NCBI GenBank assembly: GCA_016191985.1
Contig: JACPVB010000304.1
Coordinates: 1 to 9,591, forward strand
Direction: 5' to 3'
Source of the DNA: Chloroflexota bacterium
GTDB taxonomy: Bacteria; Chloroflexota; Anaerolineae; Anaerolineales; Villigracilaceae
Length of the DNA stretch: 9,591 nucleotides
The notes below the pieces were generated by a model, which ran no database searches, was not told the origin of the DNA, and worked only from the letters and a program-made list of their open reading frames with translations. The position numbers and the translations under genes are program-made. Shown here in pieces: positions 1-5,864 of the stretch (within the stretch, counting starts at the first letter, position 1; each line of letters opens with the position of its first letter).

Positions 1-345
1 AAGTCGAATCAAGAGAAGCAAGAAACGAGGGATGAGAAACGGGTTGAGAGCAAAGAAATCTCGTCATCTCGTTCCTCGTCACTCCGAACTTCCTCCCCCG
101 GCATGGAGGTGGATTTGCGCGGGCTGATGGCGGACGATGCGTTGGATAAGATGGAACGCTATTTGGAACAGGCCTATCTTTCTGGTTTGCCTTTTGTGCG
201 CATCATCCACGGCAAGGGGACGGGCAGGCTGAGGCAGGCGGTGCGCGAAGCCTTACGCGGACATTCCTACGTGAAGTCATTCGAAGAGGGCGGTGATAAG
301 GAAGGCGGCGAAGGCGTGACAGTGGCGAAGTTGAACGCAAGTTAG
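1..345 (+). CDS. mutS2: MutS2 family protein, C-terminal Smr domain (5' partial)
   Basis: The frame is open from the first base, so this is the last 114 codons of a longer gene; the ATG at 103 is internal. From about visible residue 37 it matches the Smr domain at the end of MutS2: VDLRG (37-41), then HGKGTG (70-75), with the typical run RLRQAVREAL and a GGEGVTVAKL ending. MutS2 is a MutS-like ATPase that acts on branched DNA or on collided ribosomes; its Smr domain binds or cuts nucleic acid. The ATPase and clamp parts lie outside the window. The first ~34 visible residues are a Lys/Glu/Arg/Ser-rich linker encoded by low-complexity DNA that resembles dispersed repeats elsewhere in the window. 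The stop is 46 bases before the next gene. A stand-alone Smr protein is possible but less likely, because MutS2 usually has just such a charged linker before this exact Smr form. Confidence 0.88.
   Translation, partial: KSNQEKQETRDEKRVESKEISSSRSSSLRTSSPGMEVDLRGLMADDALDKMERYLEQAYLSGLPFVRIIHGKGTGRLRQAVREALRGHSYVKSFEEGGDKEGGEGVTVAKLNAS
12..85. repeat. low-complexity GAGGAACGAG-type repeat inside the mutS2 linker
   Basis: Bases 21-40 (AGAAACGAGGGATGAGAAAC) and the reverse complement of 58-85 (containing GACGAGGAACGAGATGACG) are similar, giving an imperfect inverted pair. The second half closely resembles the intergenic sequence at 5828-5856 (CATGAGGAACGAGATACGAG). It is translated in frame as a charged linker just before the Smr domain. 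That it is an inserted dispersed repeat is inference from the similarity. Confidence 0.5.
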
Positions 346-365
346 GAATGTTCGTCATTTTCTTT

Positions 366-371
366 TATAAT
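366..371 (+). promoter_or_regulatory. candidate -10 box for the STAND/CvpA-like gene
   Basis: A perfect TATAAT lies 20 bases before the ATG at 392, in the 46-base gap after mutS2. The best -35 candidate is the weak TTAGGA at 342-347 with an 18-base spacer. The predicted leader is only about 12-15 bases and has no clear Shine-Dalgarno sequence. Confidence 0.45.
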
Positions 372-391
372 CTGGGCATTCGCGAGAATCA

Positions 392-2602
392 ATGGAAAAG
401 AAAAACGCCCCCCAGCGAAAACGCAAAAGCGACGTTGTTCCTGCAAAAGGAACTTCCATTGCCGTGGGTGGAGATGTAAGCTACAGCAACATCATCAATG
501 GCTCGAAAAATATAATCAATGTGATCGAGAAATCCACATCGGTCGTTGAATTGAAAAAGCAGGCCGACAGGCTGGAACAAAGTCATCTCAAAAATGCCCT
601 TGTCGAATACGTCAATAAAATTAAATTGCAGGCGGAACTTGCGGAAAAGGGACTGGATACCAAAAGCCCATACAAAGCCCTGCTTAAATATGAAATTACA
701 GATTCCTCCCTGTTCTTTGGAAGGGATGCATATATTGCGGAACTGCTCGAATGCATAAAACAAAACCCACTGACGGTGCTTCACTCGGAAAGCGGGGCGG
801 GCAAAAGCAGTCTGCTGAGGGCGGGGATCGGTCCGCATTTGCTGGCGGAAGGGCGTTTGCCATTGTACATTCGTCCGCGCGAAACGCCCGTTCTGCAGAC
901 AAGTATTAAACACGCCCTGCTGCCAGATTTGGAGCAATCTCCAAACCTGACGAATGCCAGATTGCGCGATTTCCTGCGGCGTGTTTGCAAGCTGTTGGGG
1001 AAAAAGTGGCTCCTGATTATCGTTGACCAGTTTGAAGAGATATTCACCCTGCAAAGCGAAGAGGCGCGGATGGCCTTTGTGAAGGAATTGGCCGAGTGCC
1101 TGGATGATGAGACATTGCCGGTTCGGTGGATCCTTTCGCTGCGCGGGGAATGGTTCAGTCAACTGGCGAAATTCCAATCGAAGATTGGGAATCCATTCGA
1201 GAATAGTGTTTTCCTGAGCGCGTTCAATAAAGCGGATGCGTATCAGGTGATCGTTGAACCCGCGCTGAAACGCGGCATCCGCTACGAAGATGGACTTGTC
1301 GAACAGATCATTGCCGAGCTTGCCACCAAAGCCGATGGCAAGGCCGACGCTTTCTCATCTTTTTTGTCATCCCAACGGGAAAGTCAACGGGAAGAGGAGG
1401 AAATTTCTCCGCCGCAATTGCAACTGGTCTGTTCGGAGATATTCAAAAAAGCGGATAAAAACACGCACCTGGTTACAACGGAAACGTATCGTCTACTTGG
1501 CGGGGCAGAGACGATCCTCCAGAATTATCTGGACCGCGTCATAGACGAAAATATCCCGAAAGAACATGTTGAATTGGCCGAAAAAATACTTGTTGCGCTC
1601 GTGGACGACGAGGGGCATCGTGTGTTGCGTTCAAAACAACAAATCCAACTTGACGTTAGTTTCAAGGTTGACCCTAAAAATTTGGATGAAGTGATTAAAC
1701 AATTAGTAGACAGCCATTTGCTGCGGGTGGAGGAGGACGAGTATGAACTGGCTCATGACTATCTCGCCAATAAGATCAAACTCGACCCTGAAACCCAGAA
1801 ACAAAAATATGTAAAAGAACTCCTTGAACAAAAGACGAAACACTTTCACCGGGAGGGAATCAAGTTAAGCACAGAGGAATTATCGCTGGTAGAGAAGCAC
1901 CTTTCCAAAGCAGCACTTAGCGATGATGAAATGATGCTCATTGAAAGCAGCAGGCGGGATTCCTTGTTGCGCAGATACCTGTCGTTGGGGGGATACATGG
2001 TTGTCTTCGCTATTGGCGTCAGTTTGTTTATTGTTGCCGTTACATTTTTGATTCGCGGCATGGCACTGGTTGCGCCGCAGGGATATATTGCGCTTTTGTG
2101 GGCCTCGGTCATTGCGCTGGGATTTATCGGCGCAAACAGGGGTTGGGTAAAGGAATTATTACTTACTTTTGGTCTCATACTTTCAATCGCCATTAATAAG
2201 CTGATCGTACTCATCCCAATTGTCGGCAGGCTGGAGGATGGCAACACCTCCTTATTTTGGATTCGATTGGTCATTACCGCGACCATGGCTTACTTTGGTT
2301 ATCAGGCAGTTGTAAGTATTCAACACCTTTCCTTCAAATCAAACAGGGAAAGACTCCAGGACTCCCTTTTTGGAGCGTCTCTTGGGGCAATAAATGGTTA
2401 CTTGCTTATGGGTTCGATTTGGTATTATCTTCACGTAATGGGGTACACCGATTTGGGATTCCTGCCTCCTACTTTAGGAACCCTTGCGGGCGACGCCTCA
2501 TTGCTGGTCATTAATTACCTGCCGCCTTATCTATTTAGTGGCGTTGGCCTGTTCCTGGCCGTTATTCTGGTGATCGTATTTGTGCTCGTTGTGTATATTT
2601 GA
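392..2602 (+). CDS. STAND NTPase (nSTAND1 type) with C-terminal six-TM CvpA-like region
   Basis: This is a predicted signal-transducing P-loop NTPase anchored in the membrane. In order: a basic N-terminus; a Gly-rich segment (19-45, with IAVGGDV) shared with the protein at 5865; a helical Lys/Glu-rich stretch (50-90); FFGRD (108-112), which typically opens nSTAND1 domains; Walker A SESGAGKSS (132-140, Lys138); Walker B LLIIVDQFEEIF (207-218, Asp212); sensor-like LSLRGEW (248-254); and a winged-helix end with YELAHDYLA (451-459). A charged helical region (about 460-530) leads to six hydrophobic segments near 533-555, 562-580, 587-612, 621-642, 660-682 and 714-736. Segments 2-3 (GFIGANRGWVKELL) and segment 5 (LFGASLGAINGYLL) recall CvpA (colicin V production) proteins. 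STAND proteins usually oligomerise when a sensor is triggered. No sensor repeats are present, so the membrane part may be effector or sensor. The ATG at 392 is the first in the frame and lies behind a TATAAT. The NTPase call is firm, the CvpA link moderate, the defence role inferred. Confidence 0.85.
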   Translation: MEKKNAPQRKRKSDVVPAKGTSIAVGGDVSYSNIINGSKNIINVIEKSTSVVELKKQADRLEQSHLKNALVEYVNKIKLQAELAEKGLDTKSPYKALLKYEITDSSLFFGRDAYIAELLECIKQNPLTVLHSESGAGKSSLLRAGIGPHLLAEGRLPLYIRPRETPVLQTSIKHALLPDLEQSPNLTNARLRDFLRRVCKLLGKKWLLIIVDQFEEIFTLQSEEARMAFVKELAECLDDETLPVRWILSLRGEWFSQLAKFQSKIGNPFENSVFLSAFNKADAYQVIVEPALKRGIRYEDGLVEQIIAELATKADGKADAFSSFLSSQRESQREEEEISPPQLQLVCSEIFKKADKNTHLVTTETYRLLGGAETILQNYLDRVIDENIPKEHVELAEKILVALVDDEGHRVLRSKQQIQLDVSFKVDPKNLDEVIKQLVDSHLLRVEEDEYELAHDYLANKIKLDPETQKQKYVKELLEQKTKHFHREGIKLSTEELSLVEKHLSKAALSDDEMMLIESSRRDSLLRRYLSLGGYMVVFAIGVSLFIVAVTFLIRGMALVAPQGYIALLWASVIALGFIGANRGWVKELLLTFGLILSIAINKLIVLIPIVGRLEDGNTSLFWIRLVITATMAYFGYQAVVSIQHLSFKSNRERLQDSLFGASLGAINGYLLMGSIWYYLHVMGYTDLGFLPPTLGTLAGDASLLVINYLPPYLFSGVGLFLAVILVIVFVLVVYI

Positions 2603-2625
2603 CCTTAATTTCGAAAAAGTTGATA

Positions 2626-2631
2626 TATAAT
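2626..2631 (+). promoter_or_regulatory. candidate -10 box for the 80-aa gene
   Basis: A perfect TATAAT lies 27 bases before the ATG at 2658, just past the end of the STAND gene. A -35 is not clear: TTAATT at 2605-2610 gives a 15-base spacer, and TTGACC at 2599-2604 is too distant. It suggests that the small gene has its own promoter. Confidence 0.45.
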
Positions 2632-2657
2632 TTTCGCACTCAAATAGGGAGCCGTGT

Positions 2658-2900
2658 ATGTCCATTGACGATGCCATCAAAAAAATGACTGACCTTATCA
2701 AAGCCGCGTGCGCCAGTGCGGAGATCAAAGCCGCCAAAATGTCGGATGAGGAGGCGCGGCTCTCGGTGTATGCGCCTGCGGGTGATATGCAGAAGATCAA
2801 GGATGCGACCTTCCAGCCCGCCATTGATATGTTGAACACGGATGGGATGGATGTGCAGGTCTTTGTCTACGACAAGGATGCGCCGCCGTTGAAGGGATAA
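2658..2900 (+). CDS. small protein of unknown function (80 aa)
   Basis: I do not recognise this family. The start is well supported: AGGGAG at 2645-2650 lies seven bases before the ATG, behind a TATAAT box, and the gene ends in a strong terminator. The protein is soluble-looking with no signal peptide or membrane segment. The N-terminal half should be helical (IDDAIKKMTDLIKAACASAE), rich in Ala and Lys. The C-terminal half has short hydrophobic strands (RLSVYAPA, MDVQVFVYD) and ends DKDAPPLKG. An alpha/beta fold of the ferredoxin-like size class is possible but cannot be shown. It follows the STAND gene by 55 bases on the same strand, but its own promoter and terminator suggest a separate transcript. 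Confidence 0.72.
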   Translation: MSIDDAIKKMTDLIKAACASAEIKAAKMSDEEARLSVYAPAGDMQKIKDATFQPAIDMLNTDGMDVQVFVYDKDAPPLKG

Positions 2901-2905
2901 ACGTA

Positions 2906-2938
2906 GGGACAACCCTCGCGGTTGTCCCTTTTTATTTT
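2906..2938 (+). terminator. rho-independent terminator after the 80-aa gene
   Basis: A perfect 9-bp stem, GGGACAACC (2906-2914) with GGTTGTCCC (2920-2928), has the 5-base loop CTCGC and is followed by a T-rich tail TTTTTATTTT. It starts five bases after the stop at 2900. The leading GTAGGG frame is shared with the next hairpin. Confidence 0.88.
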
Positions 2939-2957
2939 GCAAGGGTGATGATCGTAG

Positions 2958-2987
2958 GGACGCCCCTCGTGGGCGTCCTCTTTTTTT
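2958..2987 (+). terminator. second rho-independent hairpin
   Basis: GGACGCCC (2958-2965) pairs perfectly with GGGCGTCC (2971-2978) around the loop CTCGT, followed by TC and seven Ts. It repeats the GTAGGG...CCCTCG layout of the first hairpin but with a different, self-complementary stem. It would act as a back-up terminator. Confidence 0.8.
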
Positions 2988-2995
2988 ACCAACAA

Positions 2996-3020
2996 GGGCG
3001 ACCGTAAAGGTCGCCCCTAC
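2996..3020. repeat. third hairpin of the GTAGGG-type family, at the 3' end of the minus-strand gene
   Basis: GGGCGACC (2996-3003) pairs with GGTCGCCC (3009-3016) around GTAAA. Read on the minus strand it begins CCGTAGGGGCGACC, so it carries the same GTAGGG edge in the opposite orientation. That edge overlaps the stop codon of the gene at 3017-4003. No T-run follows on either strand, so it is classed as a repeat and not a terminator. Confidence 0.65.
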
Positions 3021-4003
3021 GGGGTTGCCATGCGCCAGACGATGTCCAGAGCTTCAAGGCCGGTCATACGGTGGCGGTCGGTGGCTTCTTCATTGAGATA
3101 GACCGCGCCTTGTTCTTCGCGCCCGTCCATCACGTAGAGTCCGCGATCAGGGAGGTCGGAGAGTGCGGCCCAAAAATTCCAAAGTGGCAAATCAAATTCG
3201 TCGGCGAGCAGGGCCATGTCGCGGTTGATGCGATGGTCCAGTTCGCGGTTATCGGCTTTGGTGGCGAGGATCGGGACAACACCTGCGTTGATCAATTGCG
3301 TGATGATCTTGCGCAAGTATTCGGTGTTGCGCGATTCAAAATGTGTGCCGATCTGGATGATGACAAACGAGGGACGATGGATACGCAGCTCACATTCAAC
3401 AGGTGTTTCGGAAAAGGTGCAGCCATACTCGCCGCGATGCCATTGGTCCCACAGCAATGCGCCGGGCGTGGTGCCATCCTGCGCGGTGGGGCTTTCGCGG
3501 TTGAACGAGCCGTTGAAATGCTCCACCGTTTCGCGCAGCTCAGGCGTCAGGCTTTCCAACACGGCCTCGTTCGTTTCAAAAATGCCAAAGAATTCAGCGG
3601 GCCTTGTCTGGCAATCGCCGAAGATGGAAAACGCATTCGGATCGTTGCCGAGCGTTTGCCCTCTTTCATAAATATCACGGATGCTTTCATTCGGTTCGGG
3701 GAGGACGGGCAGTTCCATCCACTCGTTGGAGATGGGAGTCTCTGTCGCTGTCTGTGTCTTTGCCGTGGATGTTGACGTGGGCGTGGAGGTCCCATTGCGC
3801 GTGGCGCTCGCCTCAGGGCGGACCATGGGCCTGGTCGCTGTTGCGATGACTTGTCCCGCCGCTGCTGGGACATCGTACCTTGGCGTGGGGATGGGCCGCG
3901 CTGGCGTCTCGGTCCGCGTGGATGTGGGGAAGGGAGTCGCTTGCGATTGGCAGGCCGTAATGGATATGCAAATCAATAAAGAGAAAATCAATCGGCGTTT
4001 CAT
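3017..4003 (-). CDS. lipoprotein with SGNH-hydrolase-like domain, GDC in place of GDS
   Basis: This is a predicted outer-surface lipoprotein. The N-terminus is MKRRLIFSLLICISITAC; the lipobox ITAC makes Cys18 the lipid-modified residue. Residues 19-92 form a Thr/Pro/Ser/Ala-rich linker. The globular part looks like an SGNH/GDSL hydrolase: block I FSIFGDCQ (125-132), where GDS is expected; a third-block-like IIQIGTHFE (215-223), where GxND is usual; the core strand GVVPILATKAD (241-251) with DLPLWNFW (271-278); and a late TDRHRMTG (308-315) that may supply the Asp/His pair. The usual nucleophile Ser is therefore Cys131, and the GxND Asn is absent. Activity is uncertain: it may be a thiol-type esterase, a carbohydrate binder or a non-enzymatic relative. 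Substrates cannot be guessed. The ATG at 4003 is chosen for the signal peptide. Its stop abuts a palindromic repeat. Confidence 0.78.
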   Translation of the reverse strand: MKRRLIFSLLICISITACQSQATPFPTSTRTETPARPIPTPRYDVPAAAGQVIATATRPMVRPEASATRNGTSTPTSTSTAKTQTATETPISNEWMELPVLPEPNESIRDIYERGQTLGNDPNAFSIFGDCQTRPAEFFGIFETNEAVLESLTPELRETVEHFNGSFNRESPTAQDGTTPGALLWDQWHRGEYGCTFSETPVECELRIHRPSFVIIQIGTHFESRNTEYLRKIITQLINAGVVPILATKADNRELDHRINRDMALLADEFDLPLWNFWAALSDLPDRGLYVMDGREEQGAVYLNEEATDRHRMTGLEALDIVWRMATP

Positions 4004-4043
4004 AATTTTCTTTTAGTATGTCAACTTACGCAGAATAGTTTTA

Positions 4044-4191
4044 TGACCCCGAAGGGGTCAAATGATTATAGATTTTGCGATACAGCATATTCAACCCTGA
4101 AAGGGTGTCATGGCTCGTAAAATCCATGTCATCCCTTCGGGATTTGGATTCCGTTCGTCTATTTTCTATAATCCTGCCATCCCTTCGGGAT
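4044..4191. repeat. four small hairpins with GAA/TTC loops in two opposed pairs
   Basis: Four stem-loops occur: TGACCCC-GAA-GGGGTCA (4044-4060), ACCCT-GAA-AGGGT (4094-4106), ATCCC-TTC-GGGAT (4131-4143) and ATCCC-TTC-GGGAT (4179-4191). Loop centres are 48, 37 and 48 bases apart. The first two have GAA loops, the last two TTC, so the second pair is the first in reverse. Reverse-complemented, the second pair also shares GATTATAGA after its first hairpin and a TGxCATGG edge after its second. This is a composite inverted repeat in the gene-free stretch 4004-4342; no T-runs follow. Confidence 0.75.
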
Positions 4192-4231
4192 TGAACTGCA
4201 TAACGTGACCTACAACTTTTAGACGCAATTC

Positions 4232-4337
4232 GGTGGTCGAGCGCAAGCAATCGAGACCACCTTGTTATAGAATTTTTTTCAATTACTGGTGGTCTCGATA
4301 CGCCCCGTGAAGAACATACGGGGCTACTCGACCACCG
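4232..4337. repeat. GGTCGAG/GGTCTCGATACG palindromic repeat, copy A
   Basis: The left arm (4232-4261) starts GGTGGTCGAGCGCAAGCAAT and ends TCGAGACCACC. The right arm (4288-4336) runs from GGTGGTCTCGATACG through an apical stem GCCCCGT/ACGGGGC to CTACTCGACCACC. The arms are separated by an A/T-rich spacer with a run of seven Ts. The same family recurs three times at 8391-8923 and as a right arm inside the gene at 5865-8387. This copy ends about six bases from the stop of the phosphatase gene. With the hairpin array it fills the gene-free stretch 4004-4342. Confidence 0.85.
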
Positions 4338-4342
4338 GGGAA

Positions 4343-4798
4343 TCAACCAGCGGAGTATTTCTTCCACTCCTTTGCAAACTTCAATATGCGTGGACGGATG
4401 TAGAAGGCGAACGGGTCTGCTTGTGGACGTTTCTCTTTTACCAAATGCATCGCCGCTTGGGGATCGTGTCCCTGGGCGATGAGGATGCACGCGCCCATCG
4501 TCACCCCGCGGTGGACTCCGCCTGCGCAATGGGCAAAGACCTTGCCGCCAGTTTGAATCGTCTCCAGTGCGGCGCGCGCCCCACGATGCAGGGACTTGAT
4601 CGGAATCGGCAGCAGCGGAGAATCAAATGTGGGCAGCCAGAGCAGGTTGAGGGGAGTCGGATGCGGGTCTTTGCGTGGGCGATATTCGATCCGCATGTTA
4701 ATCACCAGCCGCACGCCGAGTCCGCGCAGGTGGTTATAGTCTTCCGAAGAGGGTGTTGTGCCGATGAAGAGGTCAGCAGTGATGGGGGAGAAATTCAT
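4343..4798 (-). CDS. dual-specificity phosphatase-like protein
   Basis: This 151-residue cytoplasmic protein has the signature of Cys-based phosphatases: KVFAHCAGGVHRG (86-98), giving the CX5R loop with nucleophile Cys91 and phosphate-binding Arg97. WLPTFDSP (54-61) offers Asp59 as the general acid at the usual distance. The N-terminus (ITADLFIGTTPSSEDYNHLR and then GVRLVINM) matches the opening strand and helix of small DUSP/tyrosine-phosphatase domains, and the length fits a bare catalytic domain. The residue after Arg is Gly98, whereas most members have Ser or Thr there, so turnover may be altered. The substrate could be a phosphoprotein, a phospholipid or an RNA 5' end. The ATG at 4798 has no Shine-Dalgarno sequence; TACGAT (4810-4805 on the minus strand) only six bases upstream hints at a leaderless mRNA. 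It is divergent from the lipoprotein gene at 4904. Confidence 0.85.
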   Translation of the reverse strand: MNFSPITADLFIGTTPSSEDYNHLRGLGVRLVINMRIEYRPRKDPHPTPLNLLWLPTFDSPLLPIPIKSLHRGARAALETIQTGGKVFAHCAGGVHRGVTMGACILIAQGHDPQAAMHLVKEKRPQADPFAFYIRPRILKFAKEWKKYSAG

Positions 4799-4890
4799 GG
4801 GGGAATCGTATCACAAAGGATGGATGTTCAAAGATGTGTTATTTGTTACGTGCGAAGCCGTTTGGCTGGTTGTACAATGTTCGTAAAATA

Positions 4891-4896
4891 AGGAGG
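4891..4896 (+). promoter_or_regulatory. strong ribosome-binding site for the lipoprotein gene
   Basis: A consensus AGGAGG sits seven bases before the ATG at 4904 and fixes that start. TACAAT at 4873-4878, 25 bases before the ATG, is a possible -10 box; no convincing -35 is seen. The 105-base gap from the divergent phosphatase gene must hold both promoters. Confidence 0.75.
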
Positions 4897-4903
4897 CCGC
4901 ACC

Positions 4904-5776
4904 ATGAAAAGGATTTTGTCGTTTCTTTTTTTATTGGCTCTTACTGCCTGCGGCACAGCCGTTGCCGCGCCGCCGACCCTTACAGCGACTGTTCCACCCA
5001 CGGACACGATTGTCCCAACCTCCACCCTGCCGCCAACTTTAACAACCACACCTGTTCCAAGCGGACCGTGTGACAACCCATTCCTGCCGCTGGCGACGGG
5101 CAATGAATGGACGTATCGTGTTACCGGCGAGGGCGGGGAAGCGCTGTATACCTTGAAAACTTTGGATAGGAATGATGGCCGTAACATCGTTATCATGGTT
5201 GAGTTTACCGACCAGAAAAATAATGTGACAGTCGTTGAGCCGGTTGTGTGCACGGATGGAGCGATAGAGAATTTTCCGTTGTTTGTGATGATCATGCATT
5301 TTTCAGATTATTTGGAGGGGAACTTCAACACCTACCATGATACAGGCACCTACGCGCCGAGTTATCCGACCCTCGCTGAAAACAACTGGTCCATGGACTG
5401 GGAGCTGAAGTACCTGACCGAGGACGGGGTCTCTTTAAGAAACCCAACGGACGGCACGGCCTTCATTATGGGGCAGTCGGTGCCTATAAACCTGTCTTTT
5501 AAAACAGATGGAACGCGCGAAGCGGTTACCGTCCCTGCGGGAAATTACCCACAGGCTTTAAAAGCTCCGCACAGTTTTTCGTTTTCTGGTTCTCTTTTCC
5601 TGCCGACTGGAGTGACGGCCAGTATATTCACGCTGAATACGACCCAATGGTATGAACCCTATGTGGGTCTCGTCCGCGCCCAGGTGGATTCGGCCAGCCT
5701 GTTCTTTTATAAACAGGATACTGCCGTACCCATGGTCAGCGTGATTGAGTTGGTTGAGTTTAAGAAGGGAAAGTAA
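4904..5776 (+). CDS. lipoprotein of unknown function, Thr/Pro linker and beta-rich domain
   Basis: The N-terminus MKRILSFLFLLALTAC carries a clear lipobox (LTAC, Cys16), so the 290-residue protein should be lipid-anchored on the cell surface. Residues 17-53 are a Thr/Pro/Val linker. The mature domain opens CDNPFLPLATGNEWTYRVTG (from about 56), a short block I associate with uncharacterised Chloroflexota lipoproteins. Alternating hydrophobic and polar stretches follow (YTLKTLDR, NIVIMVEFTD, VTVVEPVVC), which suggests a beta-sandwich or beta-barrel-like fold. Later come VTVPAGNYPQALK and a long beta-rich tail ending WYEPYVGLVRAQVDS and VSVIELVEF. The pair Cys56 and the Cys of PVVC could form a disulfide. 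No catalytic motif is visible. The AGGAGG site fixes the start. No terminator follows within the 88-base gap, so read-through into the STAND gene is possible. Confidence 0.82.
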   Translation: MKRILSFLFLLALTACGTAVAAPPTLTATVPPTDTIVPTSTLPPTLTTTPVPSGPCDNPFLPLATGNEWTYRVTGEGGEALYTLKTLDRNDGRNIVIMVEFTDQKNNVTVVEPVVCTDGAIENFPLFVMIMHFSDYLEGNFNTYHDTGTYAPSYPTLAENNWSMDWELKYLTEDGVSLRNPTDGTAFIMGQSVPINLSFKTDGTREAVTVPAGNYPQALKAPHSFSFSGSLFLPTGVTASIFTLNTTQWYEPYVGLVRAQVDSASLFFYKQDTAVPMVSVIELVEFKKGK

Positions 5777-5811
5777 AAAGTGGATGTAAAATGAAGGAAT
5801 TGAAGTATGAG

Positions 5812-5856
5812 TTGACGAGTGGTGATTAACGAGTCATGAGGAACGAGATACGAGGG
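5812..5856 (+). repeat. degenerate ACGAG-type repeat just upstream of the second STAND gene
   Basis: The stretch consists of variants of one phrase: TTGACGAGTGGTGATTAACG, then AGTCATGAGGAAC, then GAGATACGAGGG. It resembles the reverse complement of 61-85 in the mutS2 linker. Its last bases, GAGGG (5852-5856), lie eight bases before the ATG at 5865 and could act as the Shine-Dalgarno sequence. It occupies about half of the 88-base intergenic gap. Confidence 0.55.
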
Positions 5857-5864
5857 TAGACAAC

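Noticed and set aside
389..1177. Long open frame (262 codons) on the minus strand
   Set aside because: It is wholly antisense to the STAND gene, whose Walker motifs are unmistakable; its product is Phe/Gln-rich with no recognisable domain.
3071..3775. Plus-strand open frame of 234 codons
   Set aside because: It is antisense to the SGNH-like lipoprotein, which has a signal peptide and family blocks; the plus-strand product shows none.
4001..4024. TTGACA on the minus strand (4024-4019) considered as a -35 box for the SGNH-like lipoprotein
   Set aside because: The matching -10 position would fall inside the start of the coding sequence, so the promoter cannot be placed with confidence.
4044..4191. 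Evenly spaced small hairpins considered as a CRISPR or as an operator array
   Set aside because: The repeats are only 13-17 bases, differ in sequence and reverse orientation halfway; a dispersed palindrome family explains them better.
4232..4337. Palindrome copy A considered as a terminator for the phosphatase gene
   Set aside because: On the minus strand no T-run follows the hairpins; the run of seven Ts is on the plus strand and lies well past the left hairpin.
4289..4891. Plus-strand open frame of 200 codons
   Set aside because: It starts inside a palindromic repeat and runs antisense through the phosphatase gene with its clear HCX5R motif.
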